Shown: piece by piece, positions 6,991 to 15,370 of the stretch | How the letters are laid out: every line of letters begins with the position of its first letter | How positions within the stretch are numbered: position 1 is the stretch's first letter | Assembly: GCA_020443425.1 (NCBI GenBank) | Contig: JAGRIE010000001.1 | Coordinates: 1 to 64,000 of the forward strand | Direction: 5' to 3' | DNA: 64,000 bases | Origin: Halioglobus sp. | Lineage (GTDB): Bacteria > Pseudomonadota > Gammaproteobacteria > Pseudomonadales > Halieaceae | The notes under the pieces: model-generated | What the model was told of the DNA's origin: nothing | Database searches by the model: none | The model's input: the letters and a program-made list of their open reading frames with translations, nothing else | Made by a program: the position numbers and the translations under genes

Positions 6991-8127
6991 ATGAGTTCTT
7001 CACAGAAATTTGAGTACACGCCGGACCAGCCGCTACCTGACCGTATCCCGGCCAGGATGCTGGCTCCGGCGCAACAGAGCTTCACCGACCGCGACCGGTT
7101 TCGGCGCGAGTTGACGGCGATATTTGACGCTGACTGGGTGATGGTAGGGCGGGCTGGTTCGATTCCCGAGGCTGGCGACTACTTTACCGCCTCGCTGGGC
7201 GAGCGTCCCATCATCCTGATGCGGCAGCAGGACGGCACGATCAGGGCGATGGCAAACTACTGCCTGCACCGCTATACACAACTGCTGAAGGGCTGTGGCA
7301 ACACCCGGCATATTGTCTGTCCCTATCACTACTGGTCCTATGACCTGGATGGCAGTCTGCATGGCGTCACCAACCGCAAGGGTTTCTGTCCCGGTGACCT
7401 CGAGAACCAGGCGCTGGAGTCCCTGGCCTGTGACGTCTATCTGGGGTATATCTTTGTCGCCCTGAAACACGACCTGGCGCCGGTCGCTACACGGCTGGCA
7501 GGCCTCGGTGAGGTACTGCGCAATTTTGGGCTTGACCGTTACCAAGATCGCTTCGTGGAACACCACGATACCTGGAATGCAAACTGGAAACTTATCGTTC
7601 ACAATTTTATTGAAAGTTATCACGTCACGTACACCCACAAGAAGTCTATCGGCCCCAGCAACCCGACACGGGCCGCCGAGTACGGTCCGGTGGGTGCGGA
7701 CTACTACACCGTGCACAGCAATTCGTACACGCCGGAATACTTTCCGGCAGTGTTCAATCCGCACCTGGATACGCTGGAGAAAAAGCGGTTCTACGTCGCA
7801 GGTGTGTTTCCGAACGGCTTGATCGCAGTAGATCCCAATTTCGTCTGGTGGATGGCGCTGGAGCCGGTGGCCGAGAACTGCACGAACTCGCGCTGGGGAG
7901 TGTCGTTCCTGCCTGAGGCGATGGCGGGTATGGACGACCCGGAACAGTTTATTCGCGATACGGTGGACCTGCTGGTTACGGCGACCTCCGAAGACAAGGA
8001 GATGGTCGAGAGAATGCAGACAGGTTCGCAGTTCGGGTCGGCAAATCAGGGCATCCTGCACGCGCCGCTGGAGATTCACATCAAGGAGTTTGACGATTAC
8101 GTCCAGCGCCAGTCGGGAGCGCAATAG
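6991..8127 (+). CDS. Rieske non-heme iron oxygenase, large (alpha) subunit
   Basis: This 378-residue protein has an N-terminal Rieske domain with C91-x-H93 and C110-x2-H113 ligating the 2Fe-2S cluster. A C-terminal catalytic domain has the mononuclear-iron ligands H211 and H216 in ESYHVTYTH; the third, acidic ligand should be one of the Asp residues near DTVDLL. The family hydroxylates or demethylates aromatic, quaternary-amine or steroid-like substrates with O2 and electrons from a reductase. The usual CPYHGW is CPYHYW here. The ATG at 6991 has AAGGGTG upstream; longer frames begin with TTG and lack support. No ferredoxin or reductase gene is nearby. The stop codon abuts the next gene's ATG, so the two are translationally linked. 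Confidence 0.9.
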   Translation: MSSSQKFEYTPDQPLPDRIPARMLAPAQQSFTDRDRFRRELTAIFDADWVMVGRAGSIPEAGDYFTASLGERPIILMRQQDGTIRAMANYCLHRYTQLLKGCGNTRHIVCPYHYWSYDLDGSLHGVTNRKGFCPGDLENQALESLACDVYLGYIFVALKHDLAPVATRLAGLGEVLRNFGLDRYQDRFVEHHDTWNANWKLIVHNFIESYHVTYTHKKSIGPSNPTRAAEYGPVGADYYTVHSNSYTPEYFPAVFNPHLDTLEKKRFYVAGVFPNGLIAVDPNFVWWMALEPVAENCTNSRWGVSFLPEAMAGMDDPEQFIRDTVDLLVTATSEDKEMVERMQTGSQFGSANQGILHAPLEIHIKEFDDYVQRQSGAQ

Positions 8128-8892
8128 ATGAGCACTGCGATGGACCTGAGCGGCCAGACTGCGCTGGTCACCGGTGCGGTGAAAGGCATAGGCGCGGCAA
8201 TCGCCAAAGCGTTTCTCGAGGCCGGCGCCGACGTGCTGGTGTTCGATATCGCCGTGCCGGATGCCTCTACCTCGCTGGCAGCGTATGCCGGGCAACTGGG
8301 CCGCACTATCCACTACTGCCAGGTTGATACCAGCAGTCGCTCCGCGGTGCGCAGTGCACTGCAGGCGTGTCTGCGCGCCACTGATGCCGGCGCCGTCGAC
8401 ATACTGGTCAACAACACGGGGATAAGCAGGGTGACGCCGTTCCTGGAGTTGACGGAAGCGGATTGGGACGCCATGTTCAACACCAATGTCAAATCCGTAT
8501 TCCACTGTTGCCAGGCCGTGCTGCCGTCAATGCTGGAGCGGGGGCGGGGCAGTATCATCAATATTGCTTCGGAACTGGCCTACCTGGGCCGGGCCCGGTT
8601 TGTGCCCTACACCGCATCCAAGGGTGCCATTCTCTCCCTGACCCGATCGCTGGCCAGGGAGTTCGCGCCGGCCATCAGGGTCAACGGCATCGCGCCCGGC
8701 CCCTGTGACACCGATATGTTGCGAGCAGAGATCAGCACATCCGAGCAGTGGGAGAGTGAGATTGACCTGCCGCTGCGCCGTGTGGCGCAGCCGGAAGAAA
8801 TTGCGATGACTGCCGTATTTCTCGCCTCGGGGTTTGCGACCTACTACTGCGGTGAAACACTCAGTCCCAACGGCGGTGCGCTGATGCGGTAA
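8128..8892 (+). CDS. Short-chain dehydrogenase/reductase
   Basis: This 254-residue classical SDR has TGAVKGIG near residue 14 for NAD(P) binding, NNTG in the core, and the catalytic S148, Y161 and K165 (YTASK). The Asp after the second strand (FDIAV) favours NAD(H). The C-terminus has the family pattern ending in SPNGGALM. It oxidises or reduces an alcohol/ketone pair of unknown structure. The ATG directly follows the Rieske stop codon and has GGGAG within the upstream gene. The SDR therefore probably processes the product of that oxygenase (inference). Confidence 0.88.
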   Translation: MSTAMDLSGQTALVTGAVKGIGAAIAKAFLEAGADVLVFDIAVPDASTSLAAYAGQLGRTIHYCQVDTSSRSAVRSALQACLRATDAGAVDILVNNTGISRVTPFLELTEADWDAMFNTNVKSVFHCCQAVLPSMLERGRGSIINIASELAYLGRARFVPYTASKGAILSLTRSLAREFAPAIRVNGIAPGPCDTDMLRAEISTSEQWESEIDLPLRRVAQPEEIAMTAVFLASGFATYYCGETLSPNGGALMR

Positions 8893-8941
8893 TGCGCTGC
8901 TGTGCTGCCGGTGTGGATAAAACGATTGCAGGGAAACGACC

Positions 8942-9706
8942 ATGGTAAGAACCGATCAACTGACGTGGACTGAGTATGTTGAGAAGCTGGAGGGAGACCC
9001 TCTGGTTTTCCTGCCTGTGGGTGCGCATGAGCAACACGGCCCACATCTGCCGATGGGCACGGACGCCATTCTCGCCACCCGGATGGCGGAGGCGGTTGCC
9101 GGCAGGTTGCACGGGCTGGTGTTGCCGACACTGACCTACGGCTACAAGTCACAGGCGCGCTCCGGCGGCGGGCAGACCTTCCCCGGGACCATCAGCCTCG
9201 ACGGCCAAACCCTGACGGCGATGACACAGGATATTATCCGCGAGCTCGCCCGCCACGGTGTGCGCCGGCTGATAGTGCTGGATGGCCACTATGAGAACCA
9301 GTGGTTTTTAACCGAGGGTATAGAGCTGGCGCAGCGCGAGTTGCTGACCAGCGGCACGCAGATGGATATCGTGCGCACGGAGTACTGGGACTTTTGTCCA
9401 CAGCATGTACTCGATACCGTATTCGACGGCAATTTCCCGGGCTATGACCTGGAGCACGCGGCGCTGATAGAGACCTCAATGATGCTGCACTGGCAGCCGG
9501 AGTTGGTCAGGCTGGATGCTATTCCACAGGATGACCAGGCGCACTTTGAGATATTTGACTACTATCCGCAGGACGGGGCGGGGGTTCCGGCATCCGGTGT
9601 GCTGGCCCCGGCTCGTGGCGCCAGTGCCGCCAAGGGGCAGCTGATAACAGACAATACCGTCGAGGCGATTATCCAGGCGCTGCAGGCAAAATTTTGTGAC
9701 AGGTAA
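8942..9706 (+). CDS. Creatininase-family amidohydrolase
   Basis: This 254-residue protein has the creatininase signature: GAHEQHGPHLPMGTD, with E30, H32 and D41 as expected metal ligands, and a later DGHYEN segment giving another ligand. Members are dinuclear-metal amidohydrolases acting on creatinine, formamides or other cyclic or open amides; several act in cofactor biosynthesis. The substrate is not deducible. AGGGA lies 8 bases upstream of the ATG. It follows the SDR gene by 49 bases and probably shares its transcript. That suggests either a nitrogen-containing substrate or an intermediate hydrolysed by this enzyme. Confidence 0.84.
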   Translation: MVRTDQLTWTEYVEKLEGDPLVFLPVGAHEQHGPHLPMGTDAILATRMAEAVAGRLHGLVLPTLTYGYKSQARSGGGQTFPGTISLDGQTLTAMTQDIIRELARHGVRRLIVLDGHYENQWFLTEGIELAQRELLTSGTQMDIVRTEYWDFCPQHVLDTVFDGNFPGYDLEHAALIETSMMLHWQPELVRLDAIPQDDQAHFEIFDYYPQDGAGVPASGVLAPARGASAAKGQLITDNTVEAIIQALQAKFCDR

Positions 9707-9765
9707 GGCCTGTGCCAGCCCTGTTCGCCTGTGGCCCCGCATACCACTGTTGTAGCTCCTGTCTT

Positions 9766-10578
9766 TCAATCGTGACCGGCGCCGGTGATTCCCTGTGTGA
9801 CAGGGCCCAGACCGGTCCTCGCCTCTTCGAGGCAGGCACGCCCTTCTGATTCCAGTGACCGAGACCAGGCCAGCAGTGGCCCAGATACCTGGCTGGATAG
9901 CTTCGGATCGAGCGAGGTGAGCAGTGCCTGCACCGTCTGTCGGTGCACCTCGGTGTCGTGCCACTGACCGAGGAGGAACTGTAGCCGCTTGCATTGCGCA
10001 AGCATGGCGGCGTAATGCGGGACGCTGGATGGTCCCGCCCCTGTGTCGAGTGTGTAATGCAACTCCTTGATGGCAATCCGGAGTTTGTGCCACTTTGCTG
10101 GCGTCTGCGCGGCCACGGCTTTGTTCTCCGCGTCAGCGACGCCTGCGATGGCTCTGTCCACCGCTTTGCGGCTGTTGTGACTATTGCCGGAGCGCGTGTG
10201 TGCAACCAGGAAGCGATCAACTTTTTTCAGAACACTGGAGGATTTCCCCGCCTGCAGTACCCGCAGTGCCCGCTTGTGGGCATGCCGTCGGCGCCGTTCA
10301 AGTTCCGGTTCGAGTAGCCTGAACGTGTGCTGGTCGATATCGCGGCTGGCCCGTGCCCGCAGTGTGTCCCAGTCCCGCGCCGCACTGGTGGCGTCGGCGA
10401 TGTCGCCGAGGTCTCGGCGCAGGCGGCGCGCTTTGCCCCCGGTCTGCCGCTTCAGAATACTTCGAATCCGACGCAGCTCCACCCGCAGCCGGTGCAGGTC
10501 GTCCTCATCATAGCGCGACAGCAGCGCGCGGCGTTTCTTCCTGATAATGCGTGTGGGCCTGTGGGTGGTCGCTGCCAT
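9766..10578 (-). CDS. CHAD domain protein
   Basis: This 270-residue, Arg/His-rich helical protein has the CHAD (conserved histidine alpha-helical) repeat pattern: LHRLRVELRRIRSILK near residue 28, and a second repeat around WHKLRIAIKELHYTLD. CHAD domains bind polyphosphate through their basic helices. There is no CYTH triphosphatase domain in this protein. The ATG at 10578 has GGGAG upstream. It lies 42 bases downstream of the TetR gene in the same direction and may be co-transcribed with it. Its link to the catabolic genes is unclear. Confidence 0.82.
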   Translation of the reverse strand: MAATTHRPTRIIRKKRRALLSRYDEDDLHRLRVELRRIRSILKRQTGGKARRLRRDLGDIADATSAARDWDTLRARASRDIDQHTFRLLEPELERRRRHAHKRALRVLQAGKSSSVLKKVDRFLVAHTRSGNSHNSRKAVDRAIAGVADAENKAVAAQTPAKWHKLRIAIKELHYTLDTGAGPSSVPHYAAMLAQCKRLQFLLGQWHDTEVHRQTVQALLTSLDPKLSSQVSGPLLAWSRSLESEGRACLEEARTGLGPVTQGITGAGHD

Positions 10579-10620
10579 ATACCTGTTCTCCCGGCTGCCG
10601 CTGCAGACGGCACTCGGCTG

Positions 10621-11199
10621 TCAGTGGTCGCTGCGCTGTCTCACCGCGGTAGACAGTTTTTCCTGCAGTTGCAGCAGCTCTGCCAGTGCACTGTCTGTCA
10701 GTGGGTCGGTATCGAAAATCGCCTGGTGTAACGGCGCCAGTGTCAGGTAGCCCAATAGCATACTGTGAAATGCCATCACTGATGCCGGGGTGAATCCGGG
10801 TGTTCCGGCGGCAATCTCGGCGCGGGTGACGCTGAAGAATGGCCGGTACCAGCGCTCCACCAGCAGCGCCAGGTCCTCGCCACCAGAGAGGGTGGCGTGC
10901 GCCACAATGCGAGAGATGTTGGGGTTGGCCAGGTGCAGTTGCATGGTGTGTACCTGGCTGCCTCGCAGGTCATCGGTATCGCTTAACAGGTCACTGAAGG
11001 GTGAGAACAGCCGCTGCAGCACCTCCTCAAACAGGGCGCGCTTGCTGTCGAAGTGCTTGTACAGCGCGGGGCCCTGTACGCCGACTTTTGCCGCGACATT
11101 CTTGATCGTCGTCGCCTGGTAGCCCTGCTTGGCGAACAGCGATTCGGCGGCGTCCAGGATCCGATCCCGGGTGGTGCGTTTTGTTACTCCGGCGGCCAT
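10621..11199 (-). CDS. TetR-family transcriptional regulator
   Basis: This 192-residue protein has an N-terminal TetR helix-turn-helix: RDRILDAAESLFAKQGY, then VAAKVGVQGPALYKHF at residues about 35-50. A divergent ligand-binding domain follows. AGGAG lies 8 bases before the ATG at 11199. It is divergent from the class D monooxygenase operon across 67 bases that contain a perfect inverted repeat (11224-11241). Autoregulation and control of the monooxygenase/BVMO genes are therefore the simplest model. The inducer is unknown. Confidence 0.9.
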   Translation of the reverse strand: MAAGVTKRTTRDRILDAAESLFAKQGYQATTIKNVAAKVGVQGPALYKHFDSKRALFEEVLQRLFSPFSDLLSDTDDLRGSQVHTMQLHLANPNISRIVAHATLSGGEDLALLVERWYRPFFSVTRAEIAAGTPGFTPASVMAFHSMLLGYLTLAPLHQAIFDTDPLTDSALAELLQLQEKLSTAVRQRSDH

Positions 11200-11223
11200 T
11201 GACTGAACTCCTGTTTGGCGTTA

Positions 11224-11241
11224 GGTTAACGCTTGTTAACC
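11224..11241. promoter_or_regulatory. TetR-type operator
   Basis: GGTTAAC-GCTT-GTTAACC is a perfect inverted repeat with 7-base arms. It lies in the 67-base gap between the divergent TetR gene and the class D monooxygenase gene. Size, symmetry and position all match autoregulatory TetR operators. Confidence 0.68.
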
Positions 11242-11266
11242 AATAACTCAACAAAGGATGCCGTCA

Positions 11267-12442
11267 ATGAACGCGACTGCTAAAAGCGCAGGCCTGCAAA
11301 TGGCCCAATCCCTGGAATCGATCGCCCTGCAGGAGGCCAGTGCCTCGGAAAAGAATCGCACGCTGACCCAGCCGATGGTCGACGCGCTCTGGGACAGCGG
11401 TTTGATGCAGTTCATGAATCCCACCGAGGCCGGCGGGCACGAGCCGGGATTCGCCGAGCTGATCGAGACCTGGATCGAGATGGCGCGACAGGACGGCTCA
11501 CTGGGCTGGATCGGTATCGCGAATATTCCGTCATCCTGTTTCGCTGCGGCGTATCTGCCGGACGAGGGGTTTGAGGCCGTGTTCACCGCGAATAACAACC
11601 GGGTGACGATGGGAGGGCAGTTTTTCCCCAACGGCACGGGCGAGAAAGTGGAAGGTGGTTACAAGGTCAGCGGTGCGTGGCAGTTTGGCAGCGGCACCGG
11701 GCACTCCGAGTATGTCTGCGCCGGTTTCCTGCCCATGGATAACGGTGAGATGGTGATGCTCGATGACGCCATGCCGCTGATGACGGTTGCGGTGCTGCCG
11801 CGAGAGCAGGTCACATTTACTGACGGCTGGCATGTGCAGGGCCTGAAGGGCACCGGCAGCTTTGACTACAATCTGCAGGAGGTGTTTGTGCCGGATAGCC
11901 ACACCTACCCGCTGATGACGCGTGAGCCCAGGCGCGGCGGCCATATGTATCGCTTCGGCGTGATGGCGCTCACCGGCTGCGGCCATGCCGCATGGGCACT
12001 GGGTGTGGCGCGCAGTGCCATTGACGACGTGCGCGAGCTGGCGATTTCCAAGACCCGTATGGGTGAGTCCAGTTCCCTCGCACACCGCCCGACCTTCCAG
12101 CGCAATCTCGCCCATCACGAGGCGATGTGGCGCGCTGCCCACCGCCTGGTAGTCGATACGTTTACCGAACTGGAGGCAGAGGTGGCGGGCGGCGCCGACC
12201 TGACACCGGAAATGCGTTGCGATATGCGGCTTGCGGCGACTTACGCTACGGAAGCCTGCCGTGAGATCGTGCAGTGGACACATCTTGCGGCAGGGACCAC
12301 CTCTATCCGCGAGGGCAATCGCCTCGAGCGCGCGTTCCGCGATATGTACACGGGCACACAGCACGCCTTCATCAGCGAGAACACCTACATCGAGGCGGGC
12401 AAGGTCATACTGGGGCTGAGTGACGACAGTCCCGCTCTCTAG
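11267..12442 (+). CDS. Class D (acyl-CoA dehydrogenase-fold) flavin monooxygenase-like protein
   Basis: This 391-residue protein has the acyl-CoA dehydrogenase fold. Its wording is that of two-component flavin-dependent hydroxylases such as HsaA and HpaH-type enzymes: GAWQFGSGTGHSEY in the middle domain and RAFRDMYTGTQHAF near the C-terminus. These enzymes use reduced FMN/FAD from a partner reductase and O2 to hydroxylate phenols or related rings. No reductase gene is adjacent. ATG 11258 overlaps its own AAGG site, so ATG 11267, 8 bases after AAAGGA, is preferred. It heads a run of four genes divergent from the TetR gene. An acyl-CoA dehydrogenase-like dehydrogenation role is a less likely alternative. 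Confidence 0.78.
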   Translation: MNATAKSAGLQMAQSLESIALQEASASEKNRTLTQPMVDALWDSGLMQFMNPTEAGGHEPGFAELIETWIEMARQDGSLGWIGIANIPSSCFAAAYLPDEGFEAVFTANNNRVTMGGQFFPNGTGEKVEGGYKVSGAWQFGSGTGHSEYVCAGFLPMDNGEMVMLDDAMPLMTVAVLPREQVTFTDGWHVQGLKGTGSFDYNLQEVFVPDSHTYPLMTREPRRGGHMYRFGVMALTGCGHAAWALGVARSAIDDVRELAISKTRMGESSSLAHRPTFQRNLAHHEAMWRAAHRLVVDTFTELEAEVAGGADLTPEMRCDMRLAATYATEACREIVQWTHLAAGTTSIREGNRLERAFRDMYTGTQHAFISENTYIEAGKVILGLSDDSPAL

Positions 12443-12493
12443 CCCGCGTCGGGAAACACAGGGCCACAGGTATAATAATTCAGGAACCATCCT

Positions 12494-13342
12494 ATGAATG
12501 ACTTCAACAACAAGACCGCCGTGATCACCGGTGGTGCCAGCGGTATCGGGCGCGCTCTCGGCGAACTGTTTCTGGCCAAGGGTATGAATGTGGTGCTGGC
12601 TGATATCGAGCAGAACGCACTCGATGCCACTGTTGCCGAGCTGTCTGCCGGCGGCGGCAACTGCATCGGTGTGGTCACCGATGTCGCCAGCGCCGAGCAG
12701 GTGCAACAGTTGGCAGACGCTGCACTGGCCGAGTTCGGCGCGATCCACATCGCCTGCAATAACGCCGGCGTCTTTGCCGGCGGGTTGCTGTGGGAGCAGA
12801 GTGTGGCGGACTTCCAGTGGCAGTTGGATGTCAATGTCTGGGGCGTGATACACGGCATCCGCACGTTCGTCCCCATCATGGCGGCACAGGACAGCGACTG
12901 CCATATTGTGAACACCGCGTCGATGGCCGCTGTGACAGCCATGCCGTATTCCGGTATCTACCATATGACCAAACACGCAGTGCTGGGTATGAGCGAGTCG
13001 CTGTACCATGAGCTGTCGTTCCATGCGCCGAATGTGAAAGTGTCGGTGCTGTGCCCGGAGGCGATCAATACCGGTATCGCGGCATCGGAGCGCAATCGCC
13101 CCACGCAGTATCGCAAGGACGGTGATATCGTGGAGTCGGATGCGCGCGCGCTGGTGTCCCAGGCGCTGGCGGATAGCGTCGCCGGTGGTATCGGGCCCGA
13201 GGTGATGGCGCAGCGTGTGTTCGATGCCATTGTGGAGGAGCGCTTCTATATTCTGTCAGACGAAGCGTGGCGCAACGCCGCCAACGTCCGTCTCGAGGAT
13301 GTTCGCCTGGGGCGCAACCCCACACTGACACCGCCTTTCTAA
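12494..13342 (+). CDS. Short-chain dehydrogenase/reductase
   Basis: This 282-residue classical SDR has TGGASGIG near residue 13, an Asp in ADIE after the second strand (NAD-preferring), NNAG in the core, and catalytic S143, Y156 and K160 (YHMTK). The C-terminal region is about 30 residues longer than the shortest SDRs. AGGAA lies 8 bases upstream of the ATG. It sits between the class D monooxygenase and BVMO genes, 51 and 40 bases from them. A likely role is oxidising an alcohol to the ketone used by the BVMO (inference). Confidence 0.88.
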   Translation: MNDFNNKTAVITGGASGIGRALGELFLAKGMNVVLADIEQNALDATVAELSAGGGNCIGVVTDVASAEQVQQLADAALAEFGAIHIACNNAGVFAGGLLWEQSVADFQWQLDVNVWGVIHGIRTFVPIMAAQDSDCHIVNTASMAAVTAMPYSGIYHMTKHAVLGMSESLYHELSFHAPNVKVSVLCPEAINTGIAASERNRPTQYRKDGDIVESDARALVSQALADSVAGGIGPEVMAQRVFDAIVEERFYILSDEAWRNAANVRLEDVRLGRNPTLTPPF

Positions 13343-13382
13343 TTTCACTCAGTTACAGCGCCGGCAATTGGGAGTCCGCTTT

Positions 13383-15323
13383 ATGTCAGCTTCAGTACAA
13401 CCCGCTTTTAACATCCCCGACGATGACGCGCTGATTGCGAAGTCTCTCGAGGATGCCAGTATCCCGACCTTGATGATGAGCATGGTGCATATGTCCGGCG
13501 ATGCGAGCCTGCTGGATGGCCCGATTCGCCCGGCGGGTGTGTACATCAATGAGTACCAGGGCTATATGTCGGAGGAGGACAAGGCGGCGGTGCGCGCGCA
13601 GGCGCTCGATGTCATCAGGGCATTCCGCGACAGTGGCTGCCAGCTGCCGCCACCGCCGTCGCCAGAGACCATTCATCGCATGATGAATTTCCTGGTGGCG
13701 ACCGAGGTGCCCGATGACTACGTGCCGATGATGATGGAGGAGATGGAACTCGACGGCACCGACCCGCGCAGCGACGCATGGGGCAGGGAGGTGCCGGTGG
13801 AGCGGCGGACACAGCACAAGGTCGTCGTGATCGGCGGCGGCATGTCGGGCGTGCTGGCCGCGTACCGCCTGCAGGAGGCGAAAATACCCTTTGTCGTGAT
13901 TGAGAAAAACGCCTCGGTCGGCGGCACCTGGTTTGAGAACCGCTACCCCGGTGCGCGGGTCGATGTCGGCAATCACCTCTACAGCTACTCGTTTGAGCCG
14001 GCCCATCACTGGAGCCAGTATTTTTCGCAGCAGAATGAACTGCAGGAGTATTTCGAGGGTGTGGTACAGCATCACCACCTGCGTGAGCACTTCCGTTTTG
14101 ACACCGAGGTGACAGCGGCCACGTTTGATGACGACAGCGGTCTGTGGACGGTAGACACCGTCGACAAGCACGGGGTGCGGGAGCAATACGTCGCCAATAG
14201 CGTGATCAGTGCGGTCGGGCAGCTCAACCGTCCTATCCTCCCGGATATTCCCGGCATCGAGTCTTTTGCCGGGCAGTGGTGCCACACGGCTGCCTGGGAC
14301 CCACAGATCGATTGCAGCGGCAAGAAAGTGGTAGTGGTGGGCTCCGGTGCGAGTGCGTTCCAGCTGGTACCCAGTATCGCCGGCCAGGTAGACCATCTCA
14401 CCGTCTTCCAGCGCTCCGCTCCCTGGATGTTTGAAAACCCCATCTATCACGAGAAGGTCCCCGAGGGTAAGAAATGGTGTCTGCAGCATCTGCCATTTTA
14501 CACCCGGTGGTTCCGCTTCCTGATCTTCTGGCCGGCCTGTGACGGCGCCTACGACACGGTTTTTGTCGATCCCGACTGGCCCCATCAGGAGCGCTCCATC
14601 AATGAGATGAATGACTTCGTGTACCAGATGTTCTCCGAGTACATCCGCGGTCAGGTCGGCGATGACGAGGAGTTGTTGCAAAAGGTGATCCCCGATTATG
14701 CACCGATGGGCAAGCGCACCCTGCAGGATAACGGCAGTTGGCTGAGCGCCCTGAAGCGGGACAATGTCGAGTTGGTGACGCAGGGTGTTGCCAGTGTCAG
14801 TGAGCACGGTGTCTACGCCGAGGACGGCACCTTCTACCCCGCCGACGTCATCCTGTATGCGACCGGGTTTGAGACCGATCGCTTTTTGTGGCCGATGGAG
14901 ATCAAGGGCCGCAATGGGCAGCTGTTATCCGGGCAGTGGGGGATTGAGCCCTCTGCCTACCTCGGCATCACGGTTCCCAACTTCCCGAACTTCTACTGCA
15001 TGTACGGGCCGGGAACCAACCTCGCTTTCGGCGGCAGCCTGATTTTCAATGGCGAATGCCAGATACGCTATATCATGGAGTGCCTGAAGGCCCTGATGCT
15101 GACAGAGAACAACCTCATAGAGTGCAAGCAGGAGGTCCACGACGACTACCAGCGGCGCTACCGTGACCTGCACGCCCGGCAGATCTGGGAGCACGACTCC
15201 ATCAAGCACAGTTTCTACCAGAACGCCGAGGGCAAGGTCACGCTGTTGTGGCCCTGGAAAATACTGGATATGTGGCGCTGGACCAAGGAAGTGACGCGCG
15301 ATGATTATCGCTTTTACAGCTGA
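13383..15323 (+). CDS. Baeyer-Villiger monooxygenase with N-terminal extension
   Basis: This 646-residue flavoprotein monooxygenase has GGGMSG (151-156) for FAD, the BVMO fingerprint F295-x-G-x3-H301-x3-W305-D306, and GSGASA (320-325) for NADPH. BVMOs insert one O atom next to a ketone, giving an ester or lactone. The roughly 145 residues before the FAD motif form an extra N-terminal domain, as in 4-hydroxyacetophenone monooxygenase (about 640 residues) and unlike cyclohexanone monooxygenase. An aryl or alkyl ketone is therefore as likely a substrate as a ring ketone. A TTG at 13368 exists, but ATG 13383 has GGGAG 9 bases ahead. No ester hydrolase lies nearby. Confidence 0.9.
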   Translation: MSASVQPAFNIPDDDALIAKSLEDASIPTLMMSMVHMSGDASLLDGPIRPAGVYINEYQGYMSEEDKAAVRAQALDVIRAFRDSGCQLPPPPSPETIHRMMNFLVATEVPDDYVPMMMEEMELDGTDPRSDAWGREVPVERRTQHKVVVIGGGMSGVLAAYRLQEAKIPFVVIEKNASVGGTWFENRYPGARVDVGNHLYSYSFEPAHHWSQYFSQQNELQEYFEGVVQHHHLREHFRFDTEVTAATFDDDSGLWTVDTVDKHGVREQYVANSVISAVGQLNRPILPDIPGIESFAGQWCHTAAWDPQIDCSGKKVVVVGSGASAFQLVPSIAGQVDHLTVFQRSAPWMFENPIYHEKVPEGKKWCLQHLPFYTRWFRFLIFWPACDGAYDTVFVDPDWPHQERSINEMNDFVYQMFSEYIRGQVGDDEELLQKVIPDYAPMGKRTLQDNGSWLSALKRDNVELVTQGVASVSEHGVYAEDGTFYPADVILYATGFETDRFLWPMEIKGRNGQLLSGQWGIEPSAYLGITVPNFPNFYCMYGPGTNLAFGGSLIFNGECQIRYIMECLKALMLTENNLIECKQEVHDDYQRRYRDLHARQIWEHDSIKHSFYQNAEGKVTLLWPWKILDMWRWTKEVTRDDYRFYS

Positions 15324-15325
15324 GT

Positions 15326-15338
15326 ATTTACGGTAAAT
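15326..15338. promoter_or_regulatory. Palindrome between BVMO and SDR genes
   Basis: ATTTAC-G-GTAAAT is a perfect 13-base inverted repeat starting 3 bases after the BVMO stop, in an AT-rich 47-base gap. It could be an operator for an internal promoter or a small attenuating hairpin. It does not match the TetR site at 11224. Confidence 0.35.
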
Positions 15339-15370
15339 GTTCCAGGATTAATTACGCAAGAGAGTCCGAT

